64,000 nucleotides of DNA, taken from contig CAVSNJ010000021.1 in the NCBI GenBank assembly GCA_963729295.1, forward strand, positions 62,001 through 126,000, given 5' to 3'. Origin of the DNA: DATJLY01 sp963729295. GTDB taxonomy: Bacteria; Pseudomonadota; Alphaproteobacteria; ATCC43930; CGMCC-115725. The notes beneath the pieces are model-generated. The model made no database searches and had not been told where the DNA came from. It was given only the letters and a program-made list of their open reading frames with translations. Numbering within the stretch: position 1 is the first letter of the stretch; every line of letters begins with the position of its first letter. Both the position numbers and the translations under genes were made by a program. Positions 45,562 through 55,219 of this stretch are shown here, piece by piece.

Positions 45562-47534
45562 CTACTGCGCCGTCACGGTCAAATCCGTCTTACGCCCGGG
45601 CTCGATGCGGAGCTTCGGTACCGTGATGTCGCCGAACCCATCGGCGACTTCGGTGCCCGATTGCCCGGTCGAGCTCCGCCAAGCGGCCTTCTCGTCAGGT
45701 TGCACCTTGAAATGCTGGGTGCGCCGCGGCGTCACGTCGACCGTCATGCCGGTCTTCGTAAGTTCATTTGAGACGCTGACCTGCCACTCCGCCGGTGAAA
45801 TCGGCGGAAACGTTCCAGACGAAACCAAGATTGATACCGCCCTCCTTGTCGCCGGTCGCGACGTCTCCAGTTCCGAGGTTCGAAATCGATGGAGCTATTG
45901 GAGAAGGCGGGATAGCTTCGATCGAGGCCGAACTTTTCCGGGGGGTAAGTTTGCGCCAGCATTTCCATGGGTTTTGGTCCGAGATCGTGTCCGCCATCGT
46001 TCCAGGCGAAGGCGAACCCGCGGTGGGTCGCTTCCATCGCCTTGACCATATCGACCTGATCCTGCCAAGCGGCGAAGCCGTCGTGCCGCCCAATCGACCA
46101 GGCGATGAACGGCAATTCGCCCTTGTAGCTCATCACGAATCGAACCATGTCCATGCGCGTGAAATAATTGGTGCCATCAGGCATCGGCACGGAAGCGCTG
46201 TCGCGCTCCTGGATCAGACTGGCGATGTTGTCTTTCAAGCTGGGCAGCAGACGTTCCCTCATCTTCGGCATCATGGGAAAGATCGCCGCAAAGATCTCAG
46301 GATGTCGATAGGCGAATGATGCGGATCCCCACCCGCCCATAGACTGTCCTACCGCGTAGATGCGGTTTCGGTCGATGTGGTAATGGCGAACGGTCCAGTC
46401 GATCGCCCATAGCAGCCTGTTCTCTGTGAATGGGTATGCGCGCAGCGCTCCTGGCGCCCATTGGGGCTCGGCGTAGTAGCCGAACCAGTAGGTCTCAAAG
46501 GCGCCGCTACCGTCAGGCTTGAGGATGGCGTCGCGCATATAGAGCTCCAGACCCTTGGCGGGATGCCATTGCGCGGGCTCGACCGAGAACACCCCCGACA
46601 TTCCGTCGCGATAACCCATGTCGCGATTGCCGAAGTAAAGATAATAATCGCCTTCCTCGTTGGCAGGTCTTCCGGCATCGTTGCTGGGATGCAGCAAGAG
46701 CGTCAGTGATTTGTCCATAGATGGACTCTTCATCTGCGCTTCCGCGCCGTTGATGGCATCGTGAAGCTTGACAGGTTCCAGAGGCGCGGTTTTTTCCTCG
46801 ACCGGCTGAACCGTCGCGTTCTGCCCGGGCACAATTCTGCTTAGTCGATCGCCACGTGTGTCTGTGGCAACGACGGCATAAAATGCGTTTTGCGCACTCT
46901 GTGCCGTGTAAACAGCCACGCCGCTCCACGAAGGAAGCGGCTTCCCACCGTCCCGGATGATGACCGTCGGTTTCGTGGGATCGAGCCGATCTTTCGGCGC
47001 AAAATCCGTGCCGTATTGTTTGGCCGAATTGTAGACGATGCCCCATTCCACCGGGGTTGTTGATCCAAGCGTCGCTTCGGTGATCGGTTGGTTGGATCGA
47101 TAGAGCGCATACCTATAGGCGGCGTCCGCCTCGCTCTGCACGGCATCCTTCCAAGTGACGAACGTCTGTCCATCGTGATGGTCGACCGTAATTCCAGTGA
47201 CCTGAGCGGAGCCGAGGAGAGCCGCATCCGCCTTTACAGGTTGTCCTGCATTTTCCGTCCGCGTTGCCGGCGGATTGGGTAGCGCCTGCTGCGATCGCCC
47301 CGACGGCGCTGTCGGGCCTCCACCGCCGGCCGGGCCAACAGAGCTGAAGGGTGCACCGCCCGGCTGCGCCTGAGGGGGGGCTGGAACGATGTTTCCCTGC
47401 GCATCGCGCATCAAGGGGCCGATTTCATCCGCGAAGGATATCGAGCCAAGGAACGAAAGCGCGAGAGTGCAAAACATCCCCCGACGCAAGCCGCGACGGA
47501 TGACTGGCTCCGCAAAAAATGCAGCGATCCCCAT
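45562..47534 (-). pseudogene. Secreted alpha/beta-hydrolase (esterase-like), two frameshifts near the C-terminus
   Basis: About 655 residues. Signal peptide GMFCTLALSFLGSISFADE, then a Pro/Gly-rich stretch with GPLMRDAQGNIVPAPPQ. A fibronectin-like segment (VDHHDGQTFVTWKDAVQSEA) precedes the hydrolase: IDRNRIYAVGQSMGGWGSAS gives the GxSxGG nucleophile elbow. HDGFAAWQDQVDMVKAMEAT and FAFAWNDGGHDLG supply the other catalytic residues. The tail (VSADFTGG and FPPISPAEWQVSVSNELTKT, VDVTPRRTQHFKVQPDEKAA) is a beta domain in two other frames (shifts near 45880 and 45800). Likely a deacylase for the polysaccharide. Starts one base after the SGNH stop. Confidence 0.78.
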
Positions 47535-47535
47535 G

Positions 47536-48772
47536 CTATTCGCTCCGTGCTGCACCGCAAATGGTCGGATTCGAAATCGTGGCCTTGTTGAAGAAAACAG
47601 ACCCGTGCCGCCCGAATCTCCGCGAGGACATCTTCGATGTTGTCGCGCGTCAGAAGACGGCCGAAAGAGGTCTCGCCGTTCATTATAACGCGCAGCATTT
47701 CATCGCCGAGTGCGCTTTTGTAGTGCCCCAATTCCCAATACCACCGCATCTCCGTACTCTGGTCGCCGGACGGCGGCACTGGCTCGGTGCTGAACCGGTT
47801 ATAGCCGGAGAAGTCGTAGAGCGGGACGTTCGCGGCGTCGGAGCCCGCCGCGTCGTCTCGTACCTTCACCAAGGCCCGCTTCCAATTCTCGAAACTGGGC
47901 CATAGCTGGGCCCGTCGAATAATGTCGAGATAATCGGAATGGTAGGGGTGAATAAAAACCACAAGCCGGATGTGAGCACGACGCGCCAAAGCTATAAGCT
48001 TTACGAGATATCGGCTATTTGCAAAAGCCAGCTGGTCCGCAAAATCGGGCTTCGGCAACGCGGAATACTCCCGTTCATAGATATCGTTCTTCTGGGCAAA
48101 GAGCTCATGGTAACCGCTCCGGTGCACGAATACTTGGTACTCGTGCAGCGGATTGAAGCCATTCGGCGTCATTGTCACGCTTTTCGCTGTGTCCTGATCG
48201 AGCAGAGTCTTGAGACTGTCGGTCAACGCATCGATCGTCAGCGTCGTCCTGAGGCGATCGCGCAAACCTTGCAGTCGGCGATCCGGATTGCGATTGCCGT
48301 CTTCATCGACGAGCAGCCGCCTTTCCTCCGCGCGCCTCACCGGAACAGGCCAGGGTAAGGTATCGGGCTTTTTCAGGAAGTCTAGGAAATCGAGGCCTAC
48401 GATTACGGTTCGCGGCGGATGCACGGCAACGGAGTCCATCAGCATATCGAAGGCGCTGCTCAGATCTCGCCCTGCCAAGGCGGCATTGAACACCGGCCGG
48501 GCCTCCGACGGCCACAGCAGGCTATCGGGATCGAACCCGACCTCGACGCGGGAATTGCCGAGTAGTAGCGTCTCGGGCTTGATACGCTCGAGTTGATAGG
48601 TCTTTGCGATCTCGGCTTGCTCGTAGCTGCGTGGTTTCAGCTCCGTCCAGCCATGAACCGGAGCCGTGCCGTACATGCGGTAAGGATCGACCCAGATCGC
48701 AAGCGCGATCGTCGCAAGCGCGCACACCCCGATTGTGCTCAGGAGCCAGTAAAGGTAATCGGGCGGCCGCAT
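47536..48772 (-). CDS. SGNH/AlgJ-like acyltransfer partner, single-pass membrane protein
   Basis: About 410 residues. The N-terminal helix is YLYWLLSTIGVCALATIALA. LERIKPETLLLGNSRVEVGF holds the GNSR block of SGNH proteins; RTVIVGLDFLDFLKKPDTLP, RRAHIRLVVFIHPYHSDYLD and VPLYDFSGYNRFSTEPV (late Asp/His) follow. It sits 3 bases after the MBOAT gene, as AlgJ-type partners do, and would act in the periplasm. The frame continues to 47411 through unconvincing sequence. If one base near 47602 is skipped, it ends instead at TAG 47538-47536, one base before the esterase ATG; I adopt that end. Confidence 0.78.
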
Positions 48773-48775
48773 CGG

Positions 48776-50338
48776 TCAGAACTGCCAATAGATGAATTCG
48801 CTGACCCTGGTGGTCGAAATGACTGCCAGGAATGCGACGACACCTATCGCGATCGCCCATCTGCGCGACGGCACCCACGCTTCAATGTATCGCGGCGGCG
48901 CGATCTTTAGCCCGCTCAGCGGCAAAACGGGCTCCCAGCGTGACATTATCTCCTGTGTGCTTGGCGCAAAGAATACGATCGGTATCAAGGCGACGATCCA
49001 TAGGTAGGAGGCTATGAACTGAGTGCCGGACTTCTCGGAAAATCCGACGCCAACCGCTGCGAGAAGCGGCTCAATTGGATGGAGAGCGAAGGCAAGTCCT
49101 GTGGGCAGCGAAGCGCCCTTAAGACCGAGCATGGCGTCAACCATTATTGCAGCGGTCGCGAAATTTGGCGCACGGAAGAAGACCCAGGCAAAGACCACCG
49201 CCACGAAAGTCGTCAATACGCCCAGCACGTGACCCAGCCTCGAAATTCGAAGGGCCGAGAGACGCGCGCTCTTCGCCGAGAGCGCGAGCCAGCCATGGTT
49301 CACTAGGAGATAGAGACCGTGCAATCCGCCCCAAATGACGAAGGTCCAGTTCGCACCGTGCCAAAGCCCCCCGAGCAGCATCGTAATCATCAGATTCAGA
49401 TAGCGGCGAGCAATCCCGCGACGGTTTCCTCCGAGCGCTATGTAAAGGTAATCGCGCAAGAACCGCGACAATGTCATGTGCCAGCAAGTCCAGAATTCCT
49501 TGATACTGGCAGACTTGTAAGGCGAGAAGAAATTCATCGGAAAGCGAATTCCAAGGCAGCGCGCGATTCCAATGGCCATATCCGAATAGCCGGAGAAGTC
49601 GAAATAAAGCTGAAACGTGTAGGCAATGGCGCCCCTCCAAGCGTCGAAAAAATCAAGTTGATGGCTAGCGGCAGCAGAGGCGAATACCGGCGAGGCGTAG
49701 CCAGCGATGCCATCGGCGAGGATCGACTTCTTGGCCAGGCCAATGAAAAAGATCGTCAGACCTACCGCGAGGTCGCCACTTGGCGCGAGAGCCGGGGTAG
49801 ATGCAAGTTGGGGCGCGATCTCCCGAAACCGGAGGATTGGTCCGGCGACGAGCCGGGGAAAGAATGAGATGAAGAAGGCATAGTGGAGAAAAGGCCCGGA
49901 ACGGCATTCGCCGTGATAAACGTCGACGAGATAGCTGATCTGCTCGAAGGTAAAAAAGGAGATGCCGAGAGGCAAAATAATTGCGCCAAAATTGAAGTTT
50001 GTGCCAATCAGGAAGTTGAGGTTGTCAGCGAAGAAACCGGCGTACTTGAAAATACCTATGGTCGCGAGGTCGGCGGCGATCGCTCCTGTTAGCAAGAGGC
50101 ACGCGGCTCGGCGCTTTTGCCCTTGCACCAAATAGGCGATCCCCTGGCCAGTGCCGTAATTGCCGAGGATCGAGCCCCAAAGGAGTAATAGAAATCGTGG
50201 ATCCCATGCTGCGTAGAAAACCGCTGACGCCGCAACCATTGCGGTATGGTGCGCTGCGGCGTTGCGGCGCAAGGTCCAATGGAGGCACAGCACCAGCGGC
50301 AGAAATATGAAGAGAAACTCGTGAGAATTGAACAGCAC
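48776..50338 (-). CDS. MBOAT-family O-acyltransferase, AlgI-like
   Basis: 520 residues with about 11 membrane helices. MLFNSHEFLFIFLPLVLCLH is the standard AlgI start. LPLGISFFTFEQISYLVDVY, FFPRLVAGPILRFREI, FSGYSDMAIGIARCLGIRFP, NFFSPYKSASIKEFWTCWHM, LSRFLRDYLYIALGGNRRG and LLGGLWHGANWTFVIWGGLH follow, with the catalytic His in GGLWHG. Moves acetyl groups across the membrane to decorate the polysaccharide. Third in the minus-strand unit after the ATP-grasp protein and a 50-residue peptide. Confidence 0.95.
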   Translation of the reverse strand: MLFNSHEFLFIFLPLVLCLHWTLRRNAAAHHTAMVAASAVFYAAWDPRFLLLLWGSILGNYGTGQGIAYLVQGQKRRAACLLLTGAIAADLATIGIFKYAGFFADNLNFLIGTNFNFGAIILPLGISFFTFEQISYLVDVYHGECRSGPFLHYAFFISFFPRLVAGPILRFREIAPQLASTPALAPSGDLAVGLTIFFIGLAKKSILADGIAGYASPVFASAAASHQLDFFDAWRGAIAYTFQLYFDFSGYSDMAIGIARCLGIRFPMNFFSPYKSASIKEFWTCWHMTLSRFLRDYLYIALGGNRRGIARRYLNLMITMLLGGLWHGANWTFVIWGGLHGLYLLVNHGWLALSAKSARLSALRISRLGHVLGVLTTFVAVVFAWVFFRAPNFATAAIMVDAMLGLKGASLPTGLAFALHPIEPLLAAVGVGFSEKSGTQFIASYLWIVALIPIVFFAPSTQEIMSRWEPVLPLSGLKIAPPRYIEAWVPSRRWAIAIGVVAFLAVISTTRVSEFIYWQF

Positions 50339-50380
50339 GTTGCTAGATACCTCGCTTTGGCTGATGCATCCCGCTGGGAG

Positions 50381-50533
50381 CTAGGGAGTCGGCTCCAGAA
50401 CGTCGGCGTACGACGTGGATTTGCGGATCCGGTTGAGAAATTCGTCCGTGGCAGTCTCCCGCAAGGCGCCCCTCGATATGCTTGCGAGCCACGGATAGAG
50501 AAGACTGATGATTGCGGGCAAGCGCGCTCTCAT
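50381..50533 (-). CDS. Small protein, 50 aa, coupled to the ATP-grasp gene
   Basis: ATG 50533 overlaps the ATP-grasp stop (ATGA) and the frame ends TAG/TGA before 50381, leaving 42 bases to the MBOAT gene. Product: MRARLPAIISLLYPWLASIS, then RGALRETATDEFLNRIRKST and SYADVLEPTP. The first half is hydrophobic with Trp and could insert in a membrane; the second is charged. No family recognised. The coupling and lack of other use of this space make it likely to be real. Confidence 0.5.
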   Translation of the reverse strand: MRARLPAIISLLYPWLASISRGALRETATDEFLNRIRKSTSYADVLEPTP

Positions 50534-51726
50534 GCTGCGAGCCGGGCTTTCACGCGCTCCACGGCCGCGTAGCACCACGGAGCCGGATCGTCGATGCGCC
50601 ACAGCGCATCGTAGCGACGCAGCGCCGCCGGAAATGCCCGGCGTTGCCCCTGCATCTCGCTCGACCAGCGATCGATGTCCGAGACGGACCATGCCGACTT
50701 GTTTTGCGGCCGGGCCGCGGGAAAAGCTTTGCCGATCTCGCTGCAATAAACCGCGTAGGGAATGTTGACCCCGTTCAAGGTGGCGATCTCTTCCTGGAAG
50801 TCCGTCCGGCCGACGGTCGGCTCGACCATCACGAACCGCCCGGTACGTGCGTCTTGCTTATATTCCATGCTGCAAAGGCCGAACATGCCGGTCTTCGAAA
50901 AGAAAGCGTCCGTCAGCGCTGACAGTTCAGGGTCCTGATCTGACGCGGGAATACAGCTTGCCGTCCCGCCTGTACTGGGCGGCCAAGATCGGAGCTTCTG
51001 CCCGGTGAAAGATGCCACCGCACGCGACGGGGCGTCGCGATACTGCAGGCAGAAAAAGATGCGGTCATCCCCGCCTTCGATCCATTCCTGGGCGATCATT
51101 TCGGCGGCGTCGGCGACGCGCATGAGAATATCGCGCGCCTGGCCCGCATCCTCAACCCTGTAAGCTTTCTTGAATCGATGTTGTTCGTAGGACGGTGTCT
51201 TAACCGTAGGCTTCAGCACGCAGGGGAACGCGAGTTGATCGAGTTTGCCCAGATCCTGCGGCCCCCCCAGATGGGCCGAACGTGGCACCGGAAAGCCATT
51301 CTGCTCCGCAAGGGCCTGAAATGATGTCTTGTCCATCATCCGGCGCATGACGTCGTCCCCGGGCATGGAGATCCGGTATGCTTCCGCAATCCGCGCGAAA
51401 TACTGCGAGACTGCCTCGACGCTGTGTTCCTGCGTTAGAAATAGAACGGGACGCGTCGCAAATTGGCCTCGCAGATCCATGAGCGACTGGATCAGTTCAT
51501 CACCGCTGAGCGACCCGAACGTGAGCTTGTTTCCATAGCGAGTTCGCATCGACGGGTTGGAATGGTCGCGGTCAACAAGCCAAATCGGGACACCCTCTCG
51601 CGCGAGACTGCGCACGACACCGAGCCCGTTGATATCGCTTCCGATGACAATTGCCGGAACATCGTCGACCATTCGTTCCGCGAAGGACCTGAGTGGCCTA
51701 AAAACTCGCGATGAATGCAATACCAT
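50530..51726 (-). CDS. ATP-grasp ligase
   Basis: 398 residues. N-terminal pre-ATP-grasp domain: DVPAIVIGSDINGLGVVRSL. Then GDDVMRRMMDKTSFQALAEQ, FPCVLKPTVKTPSYEQHRFK (Lys for ATP), AAEMIAQEWIEGGDDRIFFC and CSMEYKQDARTGRFVMVEPT (metal-binding Glu/Asn region). This class joins a carboxylate to an amine or thiol. In this setting an aminoacyl or amide decoration of a sugar or of a carrier is a reasonable guess. Start ATG 51726; an in-frame ATG at 51672 is possible. First gene of a five-gene minus-strand unit. Confidence 0.85.
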   Translation of the reverse strand: MVLHSSRVFRPLRSFAERMVDDVPAIVIGSDINGLGVVRSLAREGVPIWLVDRDHSNPSMRTRYGNKLTFGSLSGDELIQSLMDLRGQFATRPVLFLTQEHSVEAVSQYFARIAEAYRISMPGDDVMRRMMDKTSFQALAEQNGFPVPRSAHLGGPQDLGKLDQLAFPCVLKPTVKTPSYEQHRFKKAYRVEDAGQARDILMRVADAAEMIAQEWIEGGDDRIFFCLQYRDAPSRAVASFTGQKLRSWPPSTGGTASCIPASDQDPELSALTDAFFSKTGMFGLCSMEYKQDARTGRFVMVEPTVGRTDFQEEIATLNGVNIPYAVYCSEIGKAFPAARPQNKSAWSVSDIDRWSSEMQGQRRAFPAALRRYDALWRIDDPAPWCYAAVERVKARLAA

Positions 51727-51979
51727 CTAATCGCCTGCAACCCGACTACGCCTTGACGTGCCAGTAATTCTAGTCTAGGTCGCGCCTACAAATATGCCGA
51801 GAAGTTGCGATAGCGTCAATCGCGAAATACGGGCGGTGAATGGATTTTGCCAGCTGAGATACGGTCCTGGCGTCGCACGGATCGTAATGTTTTCCCTATT
51901 CTACAAATTCGCCGCGCCGAGCGATTCGACGACGAAATCCTGCCGCCGAAGCTGATTTTCTTTACGCGGGGGTTACAAC
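51727..51979. other. Divergent intergenic region
   Basis: 253 bases between the ATP-grasp gene (minus) and the next plus-strand frame. It is relatively AT-rich near 51880-51970 (TTCCCTATTCTACAAATTCG) and must hold at least one promoter, but I could not fix a -35/-10 pair. No gene is seen here. Confidence 0.3.
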
Positions 51980-52168
51980 TTGAGTGAATTCCTCACGGGC
52001 GGCAAAGTGGACGACGCGAGAAGCTTACGGACGATGCCGCTCTCTGCGCGGCTCTGCATTGACGTTGATGCCGGCGGAGCTGCGAAGCTGGGACGCTGTG
52101 GACTGTTCCCGATAGAGTGGGGTGGCAGGCTCGCGGTACGGAGCCCAAAGGCGAACTGGGTTCCTTAG
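51980..52168 (+). CDS. Possible small protein, 62 aa, abutting the asparagine-synthase-like gene
   Basis: TTG 51980, with GGGGG about 8 bases upstream, opens MSEFLTGGKVDDARSLRTMP, then LSARLCIDVDAGGAAKLGRC and GLFPIEWGGRLAVRSPKANW. The stop TAG ends at 52168, one base before the ATG of the next gene at 52170, which suggests coupling. Codon third positions are mostly G or C, as in neighbours. The family is not recognised and the frame may be chance. Peptide-substrate roles beside Asn-synthase-like enzymes are known in other systems, so it is flagged. Confidence 0.35.
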   Translation: MSEFLTGGKVDDARSLRTMPLSARLCIDVDAGGAAKLGRCGLFPIEWGGRLAVRSPKANWVP

Positions 52169-52169
52169 A

Positions 52170-53906
52170 ATGGGAATGTTCTTTCTAATTCGAGGCGAGC
52201 CATCCTTCGGGCCGAAAGCGCAAGCCGCCGCTCGTGTCAGCGAAGAGATGGGTTTCATCCACCCCACGATCCTGCAAACCGAGATTGCGACGCTGTTCAT
52301 ATATGCCAAGCGCGGCCAAGAGCGTGCGAACGCCGTGTCCTTGCCGAATGGGGATTTTGTCGCGGCCTGCGGAACCTTCGTCTTCCGGCAGAAAATGGGG
52401 GAAGTCGCCCTACGGGCATTCTACGAGGCATTCGATGGAGACTTTTCTCTGCTCGAAGATTCACTGTGTGCCTTCGCGCTGATTGTCAGGAAGCACGGCC
52501 GCATCTACATCGCATCGGACCCAGCCGGGCTCCACCACGTCTTCAGGGATTCGAAGAACGAAATCGTTTCGTCCTCATATCTCGTCTCCGCTTCGTCCAT
52601 CGAACACCCGACCATTGCCAAGCAATCGGCATTCGAGTACGTGTTCCAGGGCGTCGTCTCGGGCAATGCAACTCTTCTTACCGAGGTTTCGCTACTTCCG
52701 ATCGGGGCCTCGCTGGTATTCGAACGTGGAGCGGCTAGTCTGAATGCGCCGCGTCTCGTTCCGCCAATGGAGCCGTGGTCGACGTCTCGCGCTGAGCTGC
52801 TGGAACGCGCCATGGCAGAGCTCGACGCTTACTTCCGAGCAATCAATCTCCTCTTTCAGAACCGCATCACGAGCGCGCTGTCCGGGGGCTTCGATTCGCG
52901 GCTCATTCTGGCAATGCTGCGGCGCTGTGGTTGCGATCCGCGCGTCTACGTTTACGGCGATAACAATGATCAGGATGTTCTCCTGGCCTCTGCAATGGCC
53001 AAAGGCGAGGGATTCCATCTCAAAATCTTGGATAAGAGCACAACCCGCATCGTCGCGGTCGAGCAGTTTCCGGATCTCGTCGCCCACAATTATCTGCGGA
53101 ACGACGGCTATCTCCATGGAGGCATTTTCCACGGTACGGCCGAGGAAGCGGAACGCGCGGACCGCACCGCGGGGGGCGCGATCGCGTTGAACGGCGGTGG
53201 CGGCGAGATCTTTCGCAATTTCTTTTACCTTCCGGACGCCGCCTATTCGCCTCGTCAAATCCTCTGGTCCTTCTACTCGCGATTCGACCCACGCGCCTGC
53301 ACCGACAGGTTCGATTCGGAACGCTATTACCAGGAACTCGAGCGCAAGATGCTCGATGTCACAGGGCCCATGAAGCGCTTCTCGCGGTGCACCGTGGAAT
53401 GGCTCTACCACCGCTTCCGCTGCCGCTCATGGGACGGACGCACGAATACCGTCAATAGCCAATACGGCTTCACTGGCCTCCCCTACCTGAAGCCTCGGAT
53501 CACGGCACTCGCCGCCAGAATCCCGATCCGGTGGAAAAACCACGGCGCCTTCGAGGCGGAGTTGATTCGCAGGGCCGATCCGCGCCTTGCCTCTTATCCG
53601 TCTACCCGGCAGCACAGCCTTGCGGTGCGCCCGACAGTGAAGGCGCGGATGGGTGACTTTGCGACGCTCTTCCGGCCAACGTGGCTCCGGCGCTTCAGCT
53701 ATCGCGCGAAGCGTCCTTGGATGAAGCTTGAAACGGGCCCCTATCTTGCGCGTCCTTATGTTGAAGCCGCCCTGCCGGAAGGCATAGAGGCGGTAAGGGC
53801 CTATTTCGAGCTGGATCGCGTCAATGATGCGGGCCACATGGCAAGAATCCTGAGTCTCGAGTACCTGATCCGCCGTCTTGGATCACGCGTGCGGCTCGAA
53901 GCCTGA
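52170..53906 (+). CDS. Asparagine-synthase-like protein without the glutaminase Cys
   Basis: 578 residues from ATG 52170. The N-terminal domain resembles the class-II amidotransferase fold (DGDFSLLEDSLCAFALIVRK, GRIYIASDPAGLHHVF) but begins MGMFFLIRGEP, so no Cys at position 2 for glutamine hydrolysis. The synthetase half has LFQNRITSALSGGFDSRLIL (SGGxDS ATP loop), NDQDVLLASAMAKGEG, ALNGGGGEIFRNFFYLPDAA and WKNHGAFEAELIRRADPRL. It would adenylate a carboxylate and use ammonia or another amine, as beta-lactam-synthetase- or lasso-cyclase-like relatives do. Substrate unknown. Converges with the methyltransferase-like gene. Confidence 0.8.
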   Translation: MGMFFLIRGEPSFGPKAQAAARVSEEMGFIHPTILQTEIATLFIYAKRGQERANAVSLPNGDFVAACGTFVFRQKMGEVALRAFYEAFDGDFSLLEDSLCAFALIVRKHGRIYIASDPAGLHHVFRDSKNEIVSSSYLVSASSIEHPTIAKQSAFEYVFQGVVSGNATLLTEVSLLPIGASLVFERGAASLNAPRLVPPMEPWSTSRAELLERAMAELDAYFRAINLLFQNRITSALSGGFDSRLILAMLRRCGCDPRVYVYGDNNDQDVLLASAMAKGEGFHLKILDKSTTRIVAVEQFPDLVAHNYLRNDGYLHGGIFHGTAEEAERADRTAGGAIALNGGGGEIFRNFFYLPDAAYSPRQILWSFYSRFDPRACTDRFDSERYYQELERKMLDVTGPMKRFSRCTVEWLYHRFRCRSWDGRTNTVNSQYGFTGLPYLKPRITALAARIPIRWKNHGAFEAELIRRADPRLASYPSTRQHSLAVRPTVKARMGDFATLFRPTWLRRFSYRAKRPWMKLETGPYLARPYVEAALPEGIEAVRAYFELDRVNDAGHMARILSLEYLIRRLGSRVRLEA

Positions 53907-53921
53907 TCGCTGTGGGCTTTT

Positions 53922-54884
53922 TCATCCGAGACGCCAGCTGTCGACGACGTCCCTCATTTCCGAGCCTGCGCCGAAATCTTCGACACATGCGAAGCCTCGC
54001 GCTTCCTTGCGCCATGCCGAACCGTTCTCGATCTCGCCGCCGGCTGCATCCACGTTGCGCGACACGACGAATAGGCCAGCGTCTTTCAGATAACTGTGGA
54101 TATTCGTCAGAGCGAGATTAACTTCCACATCGCTGAAATAATCGCGATTCAATACGTTGCTTGCGCGAACAGCTGAAGCCACGTCAACCAGACTCGGGGC
54201 GTGAACTAGGCAGTTCAGTTCACGGACGATGATACCCCGCTGCTGGCTCACTTGAGGATTGACGAGCGCAATCTTGCCTTCAAAGCGCATCGAGCGACGC
54301 AGGGCTCGACAGGCCAGGTAGCACCGTACCAGTGGATCGCCTCCCTGCTGCATATTGTGTCGCTGGGATGAAAGGCGTAACGCAAATCGTCCGAAGCGCG
54401 CGAGCACGGGCTCGCCGTCGGCGGCGCGGTATTCGGTGATTGGTCCTTTGCAGTAGCGCAACAGCCACAAGTTGAGATCGGTCAAGTAGACACGCGTATT
54501 GTTGCTGCCGAAGCACCTCTCCAGCGCCTCCAGGAGATCAAGCGTCGTGACGCCGTCCGACGCGCCGAGATCGATCACCGTCACATCGCCGCTCGTACCG
54601 CGCACGAGGTGATTGCACAGCGCCTTTTCGGCGCGGGCGAGGCGGCCGCGGTTGGTGCGCTTCCAAGTCCCGCCCATTCTCATGTCGTGAAGCGCGAGAC
54701 TGAACTGATCGCTAAGTTCGGAAGCGCCCCCATTCCCCGAACCGTAACGGTGGGCCAATTCGGCCAGACTCTCGGGATTGAAGAGCAATCTTTTGGATGC
54801 CGGGTCCTTGGCCGGCCACGTATCCACCAGCCATTGGATCATTCGCCCAATCCGCCGTTCCCACAGAGCTACAACTGCGTCCAT
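53922..54884 (-). CDS. Probable SAM-dependent methyltransferase, 320 aa
   Basis: The SAM-binding loop is DVTVIDLGASDGVTTLDLLE (about 105-124), followed by NNTRVYLTDLNLWLLRYC. Later VDVASAVRASNVLNRDYFSD and INLALTNIHSYLKDAGLFVV-like sequence (LALTNIHSYLKDAGLFVV) make the normal Rossmann order. The ending, AWRKEARGFACVEDFGAGSE, is not recognised. N-terminal 80 residues are helical. Substrate unknown; it may methylate a glycan or lipid. Convergent with the previous gene, divergent from the ligase region. Confidence 0.65.
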   Translation of the reverse strand: MDAVVALWERRIGRMIQWLVDTWPAKDPASKRLLFNPESLAELAHRYGSGNGGASELSDQFSLALHDMRMGGTWKRTNRGRLARAEKALCNHLVRGTSGDVTVIDLGASDGVTTLDLLEALERCFGSNNTRVYLTDLNLWLLRYCKGPITEYRAADGEPVLARFGRFALRLSSQRHNMQQGGDPLVRCYLACRALRRSMRFEGKIALVNPQVSQQRGIIVRELNCLVHAPSLVDVASAVRASNVLNRDYFSDVEVNLALTNIHSYLKDAGLFVVSRNVDAAGGEIENGSAWRKEARGFACVEDFGAGSEMRDVVDSWRLG

Positions 54885-55108
54885 CCTAATAATTCAGCAG
54901 AGACCGCGTCAATTATTTGGAGGGTGCCCACGGTACCTCGAGCAGATGCAAAAAAGCGCAGGGCCAGTTGAACCCGCGGAGCTTGCCGCTTTTACTTCTT
55001 GGTTACGCCCCGGCGTCACAATCGGGATTAAAGCCATGTTAAAAGCCTCAAATCTTTCCCTGGCATCGCGCCGAGCCGCGGCGATAAGATCGATTCCCAG
55101 AGGAACAA
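54885..55108. other. Gene-free stretch
   Basis: 224 bases, part of a 335-base space before the O-ligase. AT-richer around 55020-55060 (ATTAAAGCCATGTTAAAAGC), suggesting a promoter for the plus-strand pair that follows. No dyad or known site recognised. Confidence 0.25.
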
Positions 55109-55216
55109 ATGCGTAAGCTCGCTCCGCGCCCAGCTTGGCTCGATAAGTTGCAGGAGCTTGGCGCCCATCATGTCCCGCGATACGCAGCGCGGCTTGTCGA
55201 TCGCCGGCGAGGATAG
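55109..55216 (+). CDS. Possible 35-aa peptide before the O-ligase
   Basis: ATG 55109 is preceded by AGAGGA with 4-5 bases spacing, a good ribosome site. Product MRKLAPRPAWLDKLQELGAH then HVPRYAARLVDRRRG. The TAG at 55214-55216 is 3 bases before the ligase ATG at 55220. Very basic, no family recognised; could be a leader peptide or chance. Confidence 0.3.
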   Translation: MRKLAPRPAWLDKLQELGAHHVPRYAARLVDRRRG

Positions 55217-55219
55217 GCG

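Noticed and set aside
51980..53906. Full lasso-peptide cluster.
   Set aside because: Only a possible precursor and an Asn-synthase-like protein are seen; no leader peptidase, recognition protein or transporter is adjacent, and the small frame lacks a convincing core.
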